From Achromobacter spanius (lineage in GTDB: Bacteria; Pseudomonadota; Gammaproteobacteria; Burkholderiales; Burkholderiaceae_B), in contig NZ_CP034689.1 of assembly GCF_003994415.1 (NCBI RefSeq), forward strand, positions 2,728,001 to 2,792,000: DNA of 64,000 bases, given 5' to 3'. Made by a program: the position numbers and the translations under genes. The notes beneath the pieces were generated by a model. It saw nothing but the letters and a program-made list of their open reading frames with translations, was not told the DNA's origin and ran no database searches. Positions 17,851 to 26,240 of the stretch are shown in pieces; the first letter of the stretch is position 1; the number at the start of each line of letters is the position of its first letter.

Positions 17851-20352
17851 CCATCTCACGCGAACCATCACCGATTCACCTTCACCTCCGCCAGCGGCGC
17901 GGCGTTTGACGTCGTTGAATTCACGCTGCATGAAGCCCTGTCCGAGACCTATCGGCTGTGCATCGAACTGTCCAGCATCGACCCCGCTATTGATTTCGGC
18001 ACGCTGCTGGATCAGCCCGCGCTCTTCACCATCTGGCGCGGGGACCAGGCGGTACGCCATGTACACGGCATCGTCACCGAGTTCGTACAAGCCGACACCG
18101 GTTTTCACCGCACGCGCTATCGGGTAGTCGTAGAACCCTCCCTGGCTCGCGCCGCGTTGTGTTCTGACTGGCGCATCTACCAGCACCTGTCAGTACCCGA
18201 GATCCTGGCCGACGTCATCAAGCGGCAAGGCATCACCGACTACGAACAGGTCACCACCTTTGAGCACCTGCCCCGCGAATACTGCGTGCAAGCCGGCGAC
18301 ACCAACTTGGCGTTTCTGGACAGGCTGGCGGCCGAAGAAGGCTACTTCTACCGCTACGCGCACTCGGAACACGGGCACCGCCTGATTCATGGTGACCGCA
18401 TCTACATCCATGGCGAGATCGCGGGCGGGCCGGTCCTGTACAACCCCATGCCTGGCGGCGACCAGGTCGAACCAGCGCTGCATCGCTTTGCCTACGCCGA
18501 GCGCATCCGTACCGCCGTGCAGACCCAGCGCGACTACACGTACACCCATCCGCACTATAGCCAGGAACATTCCCCGGTCGCCACCGACCTTGCCCACCAG
18601 GATCATCGCTACGAACGCTACGACTACCCCGGCCGCTACAAGCGCGACGAAGCGGGAAAGCCTTTCACACAAACCCGCCTGCTAGGCCGCCGCCGCGATG
18701 CGCGTGTGGCGTTCGTCGAAGGCGATGACGCGCGCTTGATCCCCGGTGTCGCCTTCGACCTGACCGGCCACCCGCGCGAAGACTGGAACCAAGGCTGGCG
18801 CCCCGTGCGCATGCGCCACCACGGCGTGCAGCACACGAGTCAAGAAGAAGACGCGGCGGGTTCCGAACAAGGCACGCACTACCACTACACCGCCGAACTT
18901 GTGCCCGACAAAGTCGACTGGAAGCCCGAGCCCCAACCCAAACCCCGCCTCGACGGCCCACAGATGGCCACCGTGGTTGGCCCGCCCAACGAAGAGATCT
19001 ATTGCGACGCCTGGGGCCGCGTCAAGGTCCAGTTCCCCTGGGACCGGCTGGGTCGCAACGATGAGCACAGCTCCTGCTGGATCCGCGTCTCGCAGAACTG
19101 GGCCGGCGCGCTGTGGGGGCACATGGCTATCCCCCGCATCGGCCAAGAAGTCATCGTGCAATTCGCAAATGGTGATCCAGACCAACCTTTGGTCATCGGG
19201 AGAACCTTTCGCGCCACCAACCTGCCGCCGTATGAACTGCCGCGTCACAACATCCTGAACACGATCAAAAGCAAGGAGCACAAGGGCAACCGCGCCAATG
19301 AACTGCGCCTGGACGATACCTCGGCACAGATCAGCGCGGCCTTGATGAGCGAGCACGGGGATACGCAGCTGCACTTGGGGTACTTGACGCATCCGCGTCC
19401 CGGCGGTGGGGAGCCACGCGGCGAAGGGTTTGAATTGCGTACGGATCAGCACGGGGCGTTGCGCGCGGCAAAGGGCCTGTTGTTAAGCACCGAGGCGCAG
19501 TTGCAAGCCAAGGGCGGGCAATTGGACCGATCCGATATCGTTGCGGCGTTGGAATCCGCGTTAGAACTGGCCCGCAATCTTGGAGACTACGCAAGCACCC
19601 ACGAAGGCGTAACCCACGACGCCCAGCCCCAACAGTCATTGACCGAAGCAGTACGCAATCTGGGGCACGGCGCCAACAACCAATCGGCCGGCACCGGCCA
19701 AGGCGATGCCGGCGCAATGGGCTTAAGCGCGCCAGCCGGCATCGCCGCCGCCACCCCCGCCAGCATCGTGATGACGGCAGGCGCCCACATCGACAGCATC
19801 GCCCAGCAACACCAGCAGATCAGCGCCGGTGAAAAGGTAGTCATCAACGCAGGCGGCGATCTGGGCCTGTTCTCGCAAAGCGGCAACCTGCGCCACATCG
19901 CCCACCAAGGCGAACTGCTGCTGCAAGCGCAACACAACGCCATCCGCATCCAGGCTGACCAAAGCGCCGAAATCACCTCCAGCAAACAGCATGTATTGGT
20001 GGCCGCCGACAAGCACATCACGCTGCTTTGCGGCGGGGCTTACATCAAGATGGCCGACGGGAATATTGAACTCGGCATGCCGGGCAAGCTGACGGTGAAG
20101 GCGGCACAACACAACTTTGTGGGGCCAAACAGCGCGCCGATGGAATTCAACACCTGGGAGGCTACGCCGTTTGACGACCGCTTCCAGGCCACGCTCGCCG
20201 ACGGCTCCCTCGCTCGCAATGCCGAATACACCCTATGGCGCAACGACGGCTCCCAAGTGACCGGCCGTACGGATAGCGAGGGTTTTCTGACCATGCAAAA
20301 AGACATGCGCATGGACGGCGTTTATATCGAATGGAAAGGCGATAAGAAATGA
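17848..20352 (+). CDS. vgrG: Type VI secretion spike protein VgrG (TssI) with TTR-like C-terminal tail
   Basis: VgrG forms the trimeric tip of the T6SS needle. The 834-residue protein has the gp27-like head (from FTFTSASGAAFDVVEFTLHE), the gp5/OB part (RVKVQFPWDRLGRNDEHSSC, then WAGALWGHMAIPRIGQEVIV), and a DUF2345-type beta-helix (about 470-760). The last 65 residues (FQATLADGSLARNAEYTLWR, then GRTDSEGFLTM) look like a transthyretin-like fold, which in other VgrGs docks phospholipase effectors. The GTG start is the only reasonable one and lies in a hairpin. The stop overlaps the lipase gene by 4 bp. No T6SS core genes are nearby, so this is an orphan VgrG. Confidence 0.95.
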   Translation: MPSHANHHRFTFTSASGAAFDVVEFTLHEALSETYRLCIELSSIDPAIDFGTLLDQPALFTIWRGDQAVRHVHGIVTEFVQADTGFHRTRYRVVVEPSLARAALCSDWRIYQHLSVPEILADVIKRQGITDYEQVTTFEHLPREYCVQAGDTNLAFLDRLAAEEGYFYRYAHSEHGHRLIHGDRIYIHGEIAGGPVLYNPMPGGDQVEPALHRFAYAERIRTAVQTQRDYTYTHPHYSQEHSPVATDLAHQDHRYERYDYPGRYKRDEAGKPFTQTRLLGRRRDARVAFVEGDDARLIPGVAFDLTGHPREDWNQGWRPVRMRHHGVQHTSQEEDAAGSEQGTHYHYTAELVPDKVDWKPEPQPKPRLDGPQMATVVGPPNEEIYCDAWGRVKVQFPWDRLGRNDEHSSCWIRVSQNWAGALWGHMAIPRIGQEVIVQFANGDPDQPLVIGRTFRATNLPPYELPRHNILNTIKSKEHKGNRANELRLDDTSAQISAALMSEHGDTQLHLGYLTHPRPGGGEPRGEGFELRTDQHGALRAAKGLLLSTEAQLQAKGGQLDRSDIVAALESALELARNLGDYASTHEGVTHDAQPQQSLTEAVRNLGHGANNQSAGTGQGDAGAMGLSAPAGIAAATPASIVMTAGAHIDSIAQQHQQISAGEKVVINAGGDLGLFSQSGNLRHIAHQGELLLQAQHNAIRIQADQSAEITSSKQHVLVAADKHITLLCGGAYIKMADGNIELGMPGKLTVKAAQHNFVGPNSAPMEFNTWEATPFDDRFQATLADGSLARNAEYTLWRNDGSQVTGRTDSEGFLTMQKDMRMDGVYIEWKGDKK

Positions 20353-22166
20353 CTGACATCAAACCTGAGAAAGACCCGCCGACCGAGCGCGTGGCGCCGT
20401 TTCACTACGACGCCCGGGGTCAACAGTGCTTCACCTGGACGCTGACGGATTGCAAGATCACCGACCCGGTTCAACTACGTATCGGGCCGGATCTGATCCT
20501 GCCGGTGATATTCATTCCAGGGGTGATGGGGAGTAATTTACGGTCGGTTTCCAAGCACCTCGACCAAGAATCCGAACCGGTGTGGACCCTCGACTACGGA
20601 GCGCTGGGGTTGCCGACTCACTTGCTAGCCCAGTGGGTCACTAAAGAGGCGGGCTTTCGTCAGAGACGCTTGCATCCCGAACGTGTAGAAGTCGATGACC
20701 AAGGCGCGGTCCCCGACGTTCCGCTAGGAATGGTGCAAGAGAACGGACAACTACTACCCGCCGCCCGCAAAGCTGCCCTTAGGGACCGTTATCGGGAACG
20801 AGGTTGGGGAGAGGTTGGGCAGACTAGCTACGAACGCTTCCTGCGGTGGTTGGAGTATGCCCTGAACTCCCCCACAGTTCCTCGCCACGAAAACTATGCG
20901 CTTGAATTGGAGGACAAGCACTGGGAGGATCCAACAGCAACGTATCGACGCCTTAAGCCGGGCGTGGATGTTTTTATGCCCGGGTTGAACGGGCTGGATC
21001 GAAACGGAAGCGATGGACGCGTAAAACCGTTAACCACGGACGATCTGCTGGCCGGCGCACGGTTCAATATGCCAGTGCATGCGTTTGGGTATAACTGGCT
21101 GGCTTCAAATACCGATTCCGCCAAGAAACTCAAGGAACGCATAGAAACCCTGCTGGAGCAGTATGGAGATCGCTGTACGCAGGTGCTGTTGGTGACGCAC
21201 TCAATGGGCGGCCTGATTGCCCGAATGTGCGCGACCCTGCCCGGCATGGAGACGGCAATCTGCGGAATTATCCACGGCGTCATGCCAACCAACGGCGCCC
21301 CGGTAGCCTACAGGCGTTGCAAAGTTGGCATGCAAGATGAGGACTACGGAACCTCGCTTGTGATCGGCGGCAGCGGGCAGGAAATGACGGCAGTTTTTGC
21401 TCAGTCGCCTGGTGCGTTGCAATTGCTGCCGACGCAGCGATATTCACCGGGATGGCTGAAGCTATTACGCGAGGAACAATCGCGCACCACTCCCGCAATG
21501 CCGGCAATCCCGTCCCCTTCGCAATGCCCGTATGAAACGATCTATCTCGAGAGATATCGGTGGTGGGGGCTCATCAAAGAAGAATGGCTGGCGCCAAAAG
21601 GCGGGACCGCTATCGAATGGCACGACTATGAGCAAGCAATTGGAAACGCGAAGGACTTTCACGAAGCCCTAAAGACCTATTACCACCCACATACCTTCGT
21701 GTTCTACGGGTCGGATACCAATTTCGCGAGCTTCGAATCCATTCGATGGACGATACGCCCGGGGTTGCGCCCAGCACACACCACACAGCCACCTATCCCG
21801 ATCGAAGCCCTTCTCGAGGCCCGAAACTCGGATATTCAGCACGATGGTCGCACGCCGCTTTATGCAAGAGGACAAAGCCGCGTGGCGTCCCCCTCGCTAC
21901 GGTATCTCGACGCCACTTTCCCGCCGGGAAAACTGCAATACAGCGATTGGGAGCTGCACTGCGAAATGCAGGACGGCATTGGGGACGGCACGGTCCCCAT
22001 CAGTTCAGGTCGCGCACCGATTGACCAGGCCAAGCGCGGCCAAGTGAAAGAACAACTCGAAATGCAGGGGTTCGAACATGAAGGTCCATTCCGAAATGAA
22101 TTGGTCCAGCAGATCACGTTGCAGTGGATCCTGAAACTAGCGGCCCAGGCGAGGAAGTCATCATGA
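20349..22166 (+). CDS. Probable T6SS lipase effector (Tle family, alpha/beta hydrolase)
   Basis: A 605-residue protein whose ATG overlaps the vgrG stop (ATGA). It has an alpha/beta-hydrolase core: an oxyanion-type PVIFIPGVMGSNLRS (about 52-66) and a nucleophile elbow VLLVTHSMGGLIARM with Ser285. The elbow reads T-H-S-M-G, so the first Gly of GxSxG is Thr. A late DGIGDGTVPISSGR segment probably supplies the acidic residue. There is no signal peptide, as expected for a VgrG-delivered cargo. Upstream VgrG and downstream Tli4-like protein make this a Tle-type antibacterial phospholipase; the exact Tle class is not clear. The DNA is visibly less GC-rich than the flagellar genes. Confidence 0.85.
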   Translation: MTDIKPEKDPPTERVAPFHYDARGQQCFTWTLTDCKITDPVQLRIGPDLILPVIFIPGVMGSNLRSVSKHLDQESEPVWTLDYGALGLPTHLLAQWVTKEAGFRQRRLHPERVEVDDQGAVPDVPLGMVQENGQLLPAARKAALRDRYRERGWGEVGQTSYERFLRWLEYALNSPTVPRHENYALELEDKHWEDPTATYRRLKPGVDVFMPGLNGLDRNGSDGRVKPLTTDDLLAGARFNMPVHAFGYNWLASNTDSAKKLKERIETLLEQYGDRCTQVLLVTHSMGGLIARMCATLPGMETAICGIIHGVMPTNGAPVAYRRCKVGMQDEDYGTSLVIGGSGQEMTAVFAQSPGALQLLPTQRYSPGWLKLLREEQSRTTPAMPAIPSPSQCPYETIYLERYRWWGLIKEEWLAPKGGTAIEWHDYEQAIGNAKDFHEALKTYYHPHTFVFYGSDTNFASFESIRWTIRPGLRPAHTTQPPIPIEALLEARNSDIQHDGRTPLYARGQSRVASPSLRYLDATFPPGKLQYSDWELHCEMQDGIGDGTVPISSGRAPIDQAKRGQVKEQLEMQGFEHEGPFRNELVQQITLQWILKLAAQARKSS

Positions 22167-23401
22167 AAACCCGCGTTGTTGCCGCCGCAATTGCGCTTGC
22201 TGCCCTCGTCGCCGGCAGCATCCTGCTCCTACAACACAAGGACACCCCAGTGACCAACGCAACCACAGACATCCGCACCTGGGCATTCGGCCGACACTTG
22301 ATCGACTTGCCTTCGAACTGGCGGTACAGCACAGGCAGCGACGTCACGTTGTATTACGGATTGGATACCGATTTCACGACCGTCGAAGTCAGAGTGCTAG
22401 GTATGGATGTATCCCCTGAGCGCTTTACCAGCGCAGTAAACGACAGATCGTCGCAGATCCAGCAGGTCGCTCATGATTCAGGCGGCTCTATGTTGCTCGC
22501 TCAGATCAGCCTAAATCCAACACAAACCCTGCTGCGTTTTTTTCGCAATCCAGAGCAGAAAAACTATCACACCCATGAACTGCATCTTCTTGTCGACGAC
22601 GTTTACGTCCTGATCAAAGCCCATTCATACAAGAACGTCATGGCGCCCGTCGAAGCCCGCATCCAAGCCTTGGCCAAGACCATCTCTAAGATCACCGACC
22701 CGCAGAGTGCCGGACCTGGTTTTGGGCTCGGTCCCATCATCATCCGCGAACATCATGACCAGGAAATCGGCATGCTGGAGTTTTACATATCGGGGTCCAA
22801 CATTAATTTGGAGGCCCGCATTACCGCCCTGCAGCCAGACTCATCCACGGGCCTTCAAGCACGCGCCAAGAAACAGCTATCCGGCATCTGGCATAACAGG
22901 TTGCGCGCGGGAAAGTTAACCCTTGCCGCCATGCCGGCGGAACAGTTTGCCTTCGGGTACACCGACGCCAATCACCACCGGTTCCTTTTCTTGGCGGAAA
23001 GCTACCGCGACGCGCCAGGATTCACACAGCCGTCCATTCACATTAGCATGCGTGGTGGTGGCGCGCTCCCTCCCACCTTGGCAGAAGACTACCAACCCGA
23101 CCTCGTCCGCTGGTCCCTCCCGCGCTTCGTCCCCGACAAGCACGCCATTCCCCCCTGGAAACGCCCGCCCGCGCCACCCCGCGTGGACGCGGCCTTGTCC
23201 GATAGGGAGGCCGGCAAGATTTGGGACGCCATGTTGGCGTCAATACGCCTGCGTTACCGAGCCGTCGCGCCCAAACCGCCATCGGCCTTTGATCAGGTCG
23301 TCAACCCCGAGAAAGCCGCTGCCGACAAGAAGGCGTTGGACGATTTCCTCAGCACTGATGAAAACGGAATGCCCTGGACGCCGCCGGAATCTGGAATTTG
23401 A
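22163..23401 (+). CDS. Probable immunity protein to the lipase effector (Tli4-like)
   Basis: I chose the ATG at 22163, which overlaps the lipase stop (ATGA) and follows GCGAGGAAG, giving 412 residues; a longer frame from 22124 would read back into the lipase. The N-terminus (MKTRVVAAAIALAALVAGSI) is a signal peptide or membrane anchor, placing the protein in the periplasm where a lipase effector would act. WAFGRHLIDLPSNWRYS resembles the start of Tli4 N-terminal domains, and a second domain with FAFGYTDANHHRFLFLAES follows. The expected role is to bind and block the neighbouring lipase. Only 17 bp separate it from the convergent fliR. Confidence 0.8.
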   Translation: MKTRVVAAAIALAALVAGSILLLQHKDTPVTNATTDIRTWAFGRHLIDLPSNWRYSTGSDVTLYYGLDTDFTTVEVRVLGMDVSPERFTSAVNDRSSQIQQVAHDSGGSMLLAQISLNPTQTLLRFFRNPEQKNYHTHELHLLVDDVYVLIKAHSYKNVMAPVEARIQALAKTISKITDPQSAGPGFGLGPIIIREHHDQEIGMLEFYISGSNINLEARITALQPDSSTGLQARAKKQLSGIWHNRLRAGKLTLAAMPAEQFAFGYTDANHHRFLFLAESYRDAPGFTQPSIHISMRGGGALPPTLAEDYQPDLVRWSLPRFVPDKHAIPPWKRPPAPPRVDAALSDREAGKIWDAMLASIRLRYRAVAPKPPSAFDQVVNPEKAAADKKALDDFLSTDENGMPWTPPESGI

Positions 23402-23418
23402 TAGGTGAGCGACCCGTT

Positions 23419-24207
23419 CTACCGCCCCGCCAGCGCATCCACCACCCGGCTCATTGCCTCCAGGCCGGATTCGAACAAATGCTCCAGGAATGGCCCTGAG
23501 TGCGGCAGCACCACGGTCAGCACCACCACGCCGATGATGAGCGTGACGGGAAAGCCCACCGAGAACACGGACAACTGTTGCGCGGCGCGGTTCAGGATGC
23601 CCATGGCCAGGTTGATGGTCAGCAGTGCGCAGATCAGCGGCAGCGCCAGCAGCAGACCCGAGACGAACACGGTCTTGCCCCATTCCACCACCACGCCCCA
23701 GCCATTCTGGTGCAGTTGGATCGTGGCTACGGGCAAGGTGTCGAAGGACCGCACCAGGGCGGCCAGCACCAGCAGGTGGCCGTCCAGCGCCAGGAACGTC
23801 AGCATTGCCACCATGTTGAACAAGCGCGACAGCACGGCGGTGTTGGCGCCGGCGCTGGGGTCGAAGAACGAGGCGAACGACAGGCCCATCTGCAAGCCGA
23901 CGAATTCACCCGCCGTCTGAACGGCGGCGAATACGATGCGCATCGTGAAGCCCATGGCGATGCCGATCAGCACCTGCTGCATCACCATCCACAGGCCCGC
24001 GTACGAGCCGGGGGAAACGGGCGGCATGGGGTCCAGCGCTGGGCTGACCGCCACGGCCAGCATGAACGACAGGCCCACCTTGACCTTCACGGGAATGGCG
24101 GATTCCGAGAACAGCGGTGCCGTGCCGACCAGCGCCAGGATACGCACGAAAGGCCAGAGAAACTGGCCGATCCAGCCGTTGAGCTGTTCGAGCGTGAAGG
24201 CGATCAT
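23419..24207 (-). CDS. fliR: Flagellar export-gate protein FliR
   Basis: FliR is one of the FliPQR proteins that form the export gate of the flagellar type III system. The 262-residue protein has six or so hydrophobic segments and opens MIAFTLEQLNGWIGQFLWPF. It contains AGEFVGLQMGLSFASFFDPS, the family's most conserved segment. It is the last gene of the minus-strand fliF-to-fliR run, 34 bp after fliQ. Downstream it meets the T6SS immunity gene head-on with no obvious terminator. Confidence 0.96.
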   Translation of the reverse strand: MIAFTLEQLNGWIGQFLWPFVRILALVGTAPLFSESAIPVKVKVGLSFMLAVAVSPALDPMPPVSPGSYAGLWMVMQQVLIGIAMGFTMRIVFAAVQTAGEFVGLQMGLSFASFFDPSAGANTAVLSRLFNMVAMLTFLALDGHLLVLAALVRSFDTLPVATIQLHQNGWGVVVEWGKTVFVSGLLLALPLICALLTINLAMGILNRAAQQLSVFSVGFPVTLIIGVVVLTVVLPHSGPFLEHLFESGLEAMSRVVDALAGR

Positions 24208-24241
24208 GGGGAAACGTCCGGGGCCGGGCGGCGCGGGCCGC

Positions 24242-24511
24242 TCAGGACACCAGCATGGGGATCTGGCCGATCAGTAGCCGGATGTAGTCGACCATGACGC
24301 CGATGAGCCAGGGGCCCAGCAGCACCAGCACGCCGCACATGGCCAGCAGCTTCGGAATGAACGACAGCGTCATTTCGTTGATCTGCGTGGCGGCCTGGAA
24401 AATGCTGATGACCAGGCCCACCACCAGCACCACCAGCAGCAGCGGGCCGGCCATCGCCAGGACGATCTTCATCGCCTGGTAGGCCATGGTCATGACGGTT
24501 TCAGCGGTCAT
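24242..24511 (-). CDS. fliQ: Flagellar export-gate protein FliQ
   Basis: A small inner-membrane protein of 89 residues with two hydrophobic helices separated by a short polar stretch (QAATQINEMTLSFIPKLLAM), the hallmark of FliQ. Four FliQ subunits join FliP and FliR in the export gate. It starts MTAETVMTMAYQAMKI. It lies 16 bp after fliP and 34 bp before fliR. Confidence 0.97.
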   Translation of the reverse strand: MTAETVMTMAYQAMKIVLAMAGPLLLVVLVVGLVISIFQAATQINEMTLSFIPKLLAMCGVLVLLGPWLIGVMVDYIRLLIGQIPMLVS

Positions 24512-24527
24512 GGCGATTGCTCCGGCG

Positions 24528-25319
24528 TTATTGGTAGAAGCTCTGGGCCAGGGAGCCCATCAGCAGGTTCCAGCCGTCGGCCAGCACGAACAGCATCAGC
24601 TTGAACGGCAGCGCCACGGTCACGGGCGGCACCATCATCATGCCCAGCGCCATCAGCACGCTGGCCACGACCAGGTCGATGATGAGGAAAGGAATGAAGA
24701 TGGTGAAGCCGATCTGGAATGCGGTCTTCAATTCGCTGGTGATGAAGGCGGGCACCAGGATGCGCAGGGGCACTTGCGACGGATCTTCCAGCGCCGGCTG
24801 CTTGGCCAGGTTGGCGAACAGCGACAGATCGTTCTCGCGCGTCTGGTGCAGCATGAAGGTGCGCAGGGGGCCGGCGGCGCGTTCCACGGCGGTCTCGAAT
24901 GGGATCGACCCTTCGGACAAGGGCTTGTAGGCGTCGGCGTAGATCTTGTCGAACACCGGCGACATCGTATAGAAGGTCAGGAACAGCGCCAGCCCGATCA
25001 GCACGTGGTTGGGCGGCGACATCGCCGTGCCCATGGCGCTGCGCAACAGGCCCAGCACGATGATGATGCGGGTAAAGCCCGTCATCATCAGCAAGGCGGC
25101 CGGCAGGAACGACAGCGACGTCATCAGCAGCATCGTCTGCATGCTGAGCGAGTACGTCTCGGAGCCGTTGGGGCCGGGGGTGGCGGTCAGGGCGGGCAGC
25201 GTGGCCTGGGCGACGACTCCGGCCGGAAAGAAGGCCAGGCCCAGCACCGCGGCGGCCGCCAGCAGGGGCAGGGCGCGCGGACGGGCGGGCAGGAGTGTCG
25301 TGCGAGAGAGAAAGCTCAT
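24528..25319 (-). CDS. fliP: Flagellar export-gate protein FliP
   Basis: FliP is the core pentameric subunit of the flagellar export gate. The 263-residue precursor has a cleavable signal peptide (about 1-38), rare for an inner-membrane protein but normal for FliP. It then has FLPAALLMMTGFTRIIIVLG and RSAMGTAMSPPNHVLIGLAL, both strongly conserved. The C-terminus ends in two further hydrophobic segments. The gene is 27 bp after fliO. Confidence 0.97.
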   Translation of the reverse strand: MSFLSRTTLLPARPRALPLLAAAAVLGLAFFPAGVVAQATLPALTATPGPNGSETYSLSMQTMLLMTSLSFLPAALLMMTGFTRIIIVLGLLRSAMGTAMSPPNHVLIGLALFLTFYTMSPVFDKIYADAYKPLSEGSIPFETAVERAAGPLRTFMLHQTRENDLSLFANLAKQPALEDPSQVPLRILVPAFITSELKTAFQIGFTIFIPFLIIDLVVASVLMALGMMMVPPVTVALPFKLMLFVLADGWNLLMGSLAQSFYQ

Positions 25320-25346
25320 GGGTGTCGCAAAGATGCGCGTGTCGCG

Positions 25347-25670
25347 CTAGCGGCGCTTGAGCGCCTGGCCCAGCTTGGCCGCGAAGGCCGCGGCGGGCAA
25401 GGGCGAACCCTCCGGCATCTGGCCGGCGGGCAGGGTGTGCAGGGTAGTGAGCTGGTTCGGGCCCACGCCCACCACCAGCCAGGTACTGTCGATTTCAACG
25501 ACGACGATGCTTTGGCGCGCACCGACGGGCAGGCTGGCGATCTGCTTGAGCAGGTTGCCGCCGCCGCGTTGGGTCAGGCCGGCCCGCCGCGCCAGCCAGG
25601 CCGAAGCCAGGATGGCGGCCACCACCAGCACCAGGCCGATGACGACGCGCAGCAAGGCGGATTCAGTCAT
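25347..25670 (-). CDS. fliO: Flagellar biosynthesis protein FliO
   Basis: FliO is a small, poorly conserved membrane protein that helps FliP assemble. The 107-residue product has one N-terminal hydrophobic helix (about 8-25: VVIGLVLVVAAILASAWLAR) and a cytoplasmic domain with VGARQSIVVVEIDSTWLVVG, the FliO core. Its position between fliN and fliP supports the call. It begins 12 bp after the fliN stop. Confidence 0.93.
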   Translation of the reverse strand: MTESALLRVVIGLVLVVAAILASAWLARRAGLTQRGGGNLLKQIASLPVGARQSIVVVEIDSTWLVVGVGPNQLTTLHTLPAGQMPEGSPLPAAAFAAKLGQALKRR

Positions 25671-25682
25671 GGCGCCGGACTG

Positions 25683-26240
25683 CTAGCGGCGGTTGTTCAA
25701 GCGGTTGATCCGCTCGGACGGGGTGATGATGTCGGTCAGGCGGATGCCGTACTTGTCTTCGACGACCACGACTTCGCCTTGGGCGATGAGGTAGCCGTTG
25801 ACGAAGATGTCCATCGGCTCGCCGGCCAGGCCGTCCAGCTCGACCACGGAACCCTGGCCCAGCTGGAGCAGGTTCTTGATGGTCAGGCGGGTGCGTCCCA
25901 GTTCAACCGTCAACTGGACGGGCACGTCCATGATCAGGTCGATATCGTTGCCGGAGCCGCTCGTGGCGCCAGCCAGCGGCTTGAACACCGACTGCGCCGC
26001 CGATTGTGCGGCGGGGGCGGTGGGAGCAGCGGGAGCAGCCGGCGCCGGCGCAGCCGGGGCAGGCGCCGCGGCCTCGGGCGGCGTGGAGGCGGTTTGTTCA
26101 GCCATCGCGGCCGCCCAGTCGTCCTGCGGCTTGAGGCCGTCGGCTTGGGTGGGCGGGGTGGCGCGGGATTGTTCGGCGAGCGCGTCGGCCCAGTCGTCGG
26201 CCGGGGACGAGCCGGTGCCAGGCTCGTTCTTGTCAGTCAT
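25683..26240 (-). CDS. fliN: Flagellar motor-switch protein FliN
   Basis: FliN forms part of the C ring that controls rotation direction and helps the export ATPase dock. I take the ATG at 26240 (MTDKNEPGTG), giving 185 residues and an 8-bp overlap with the end of fliM; a longer frame reaches 26309 inside fliM. The C-terminal 80 residues are the SpoA domain (DVPVQLTVELGRTRLTIKNL, then GSVVELDGLAGEPMDIFVNG). The N-terminal 100 residues are a low-complexity Ala/Pro linker with two similar DDWADALAEQ / DDWAAAMAEQ motifs. Confidence 0.96.
   Translation of the reverse strand: MTDKNEPGTGSSPADDWADALAEQSRATPPTQADGLKPQDDWAAAMAEQTASTPPEAAAPAPAAPAPAAPAAPTAPAAQSAAQSVFKPLAGATSGSGNDIDLIMDVPVQLTVELGRTRLTIKNLLQLGQGSVVELDGLAGEPMDIFVNGYLIAQGEVVVVEDKYGIRLTDIITPSERINRLNNRR

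Noticed and set aside
22124..22162. Upstream ATG of the immunity protein at 22124
   Set aside because: The extra 13 residues read into the lipase gene and precede a clear signal peptide. The ATG at 22163 has a good ribosome-binding site and the ATGA overlap.
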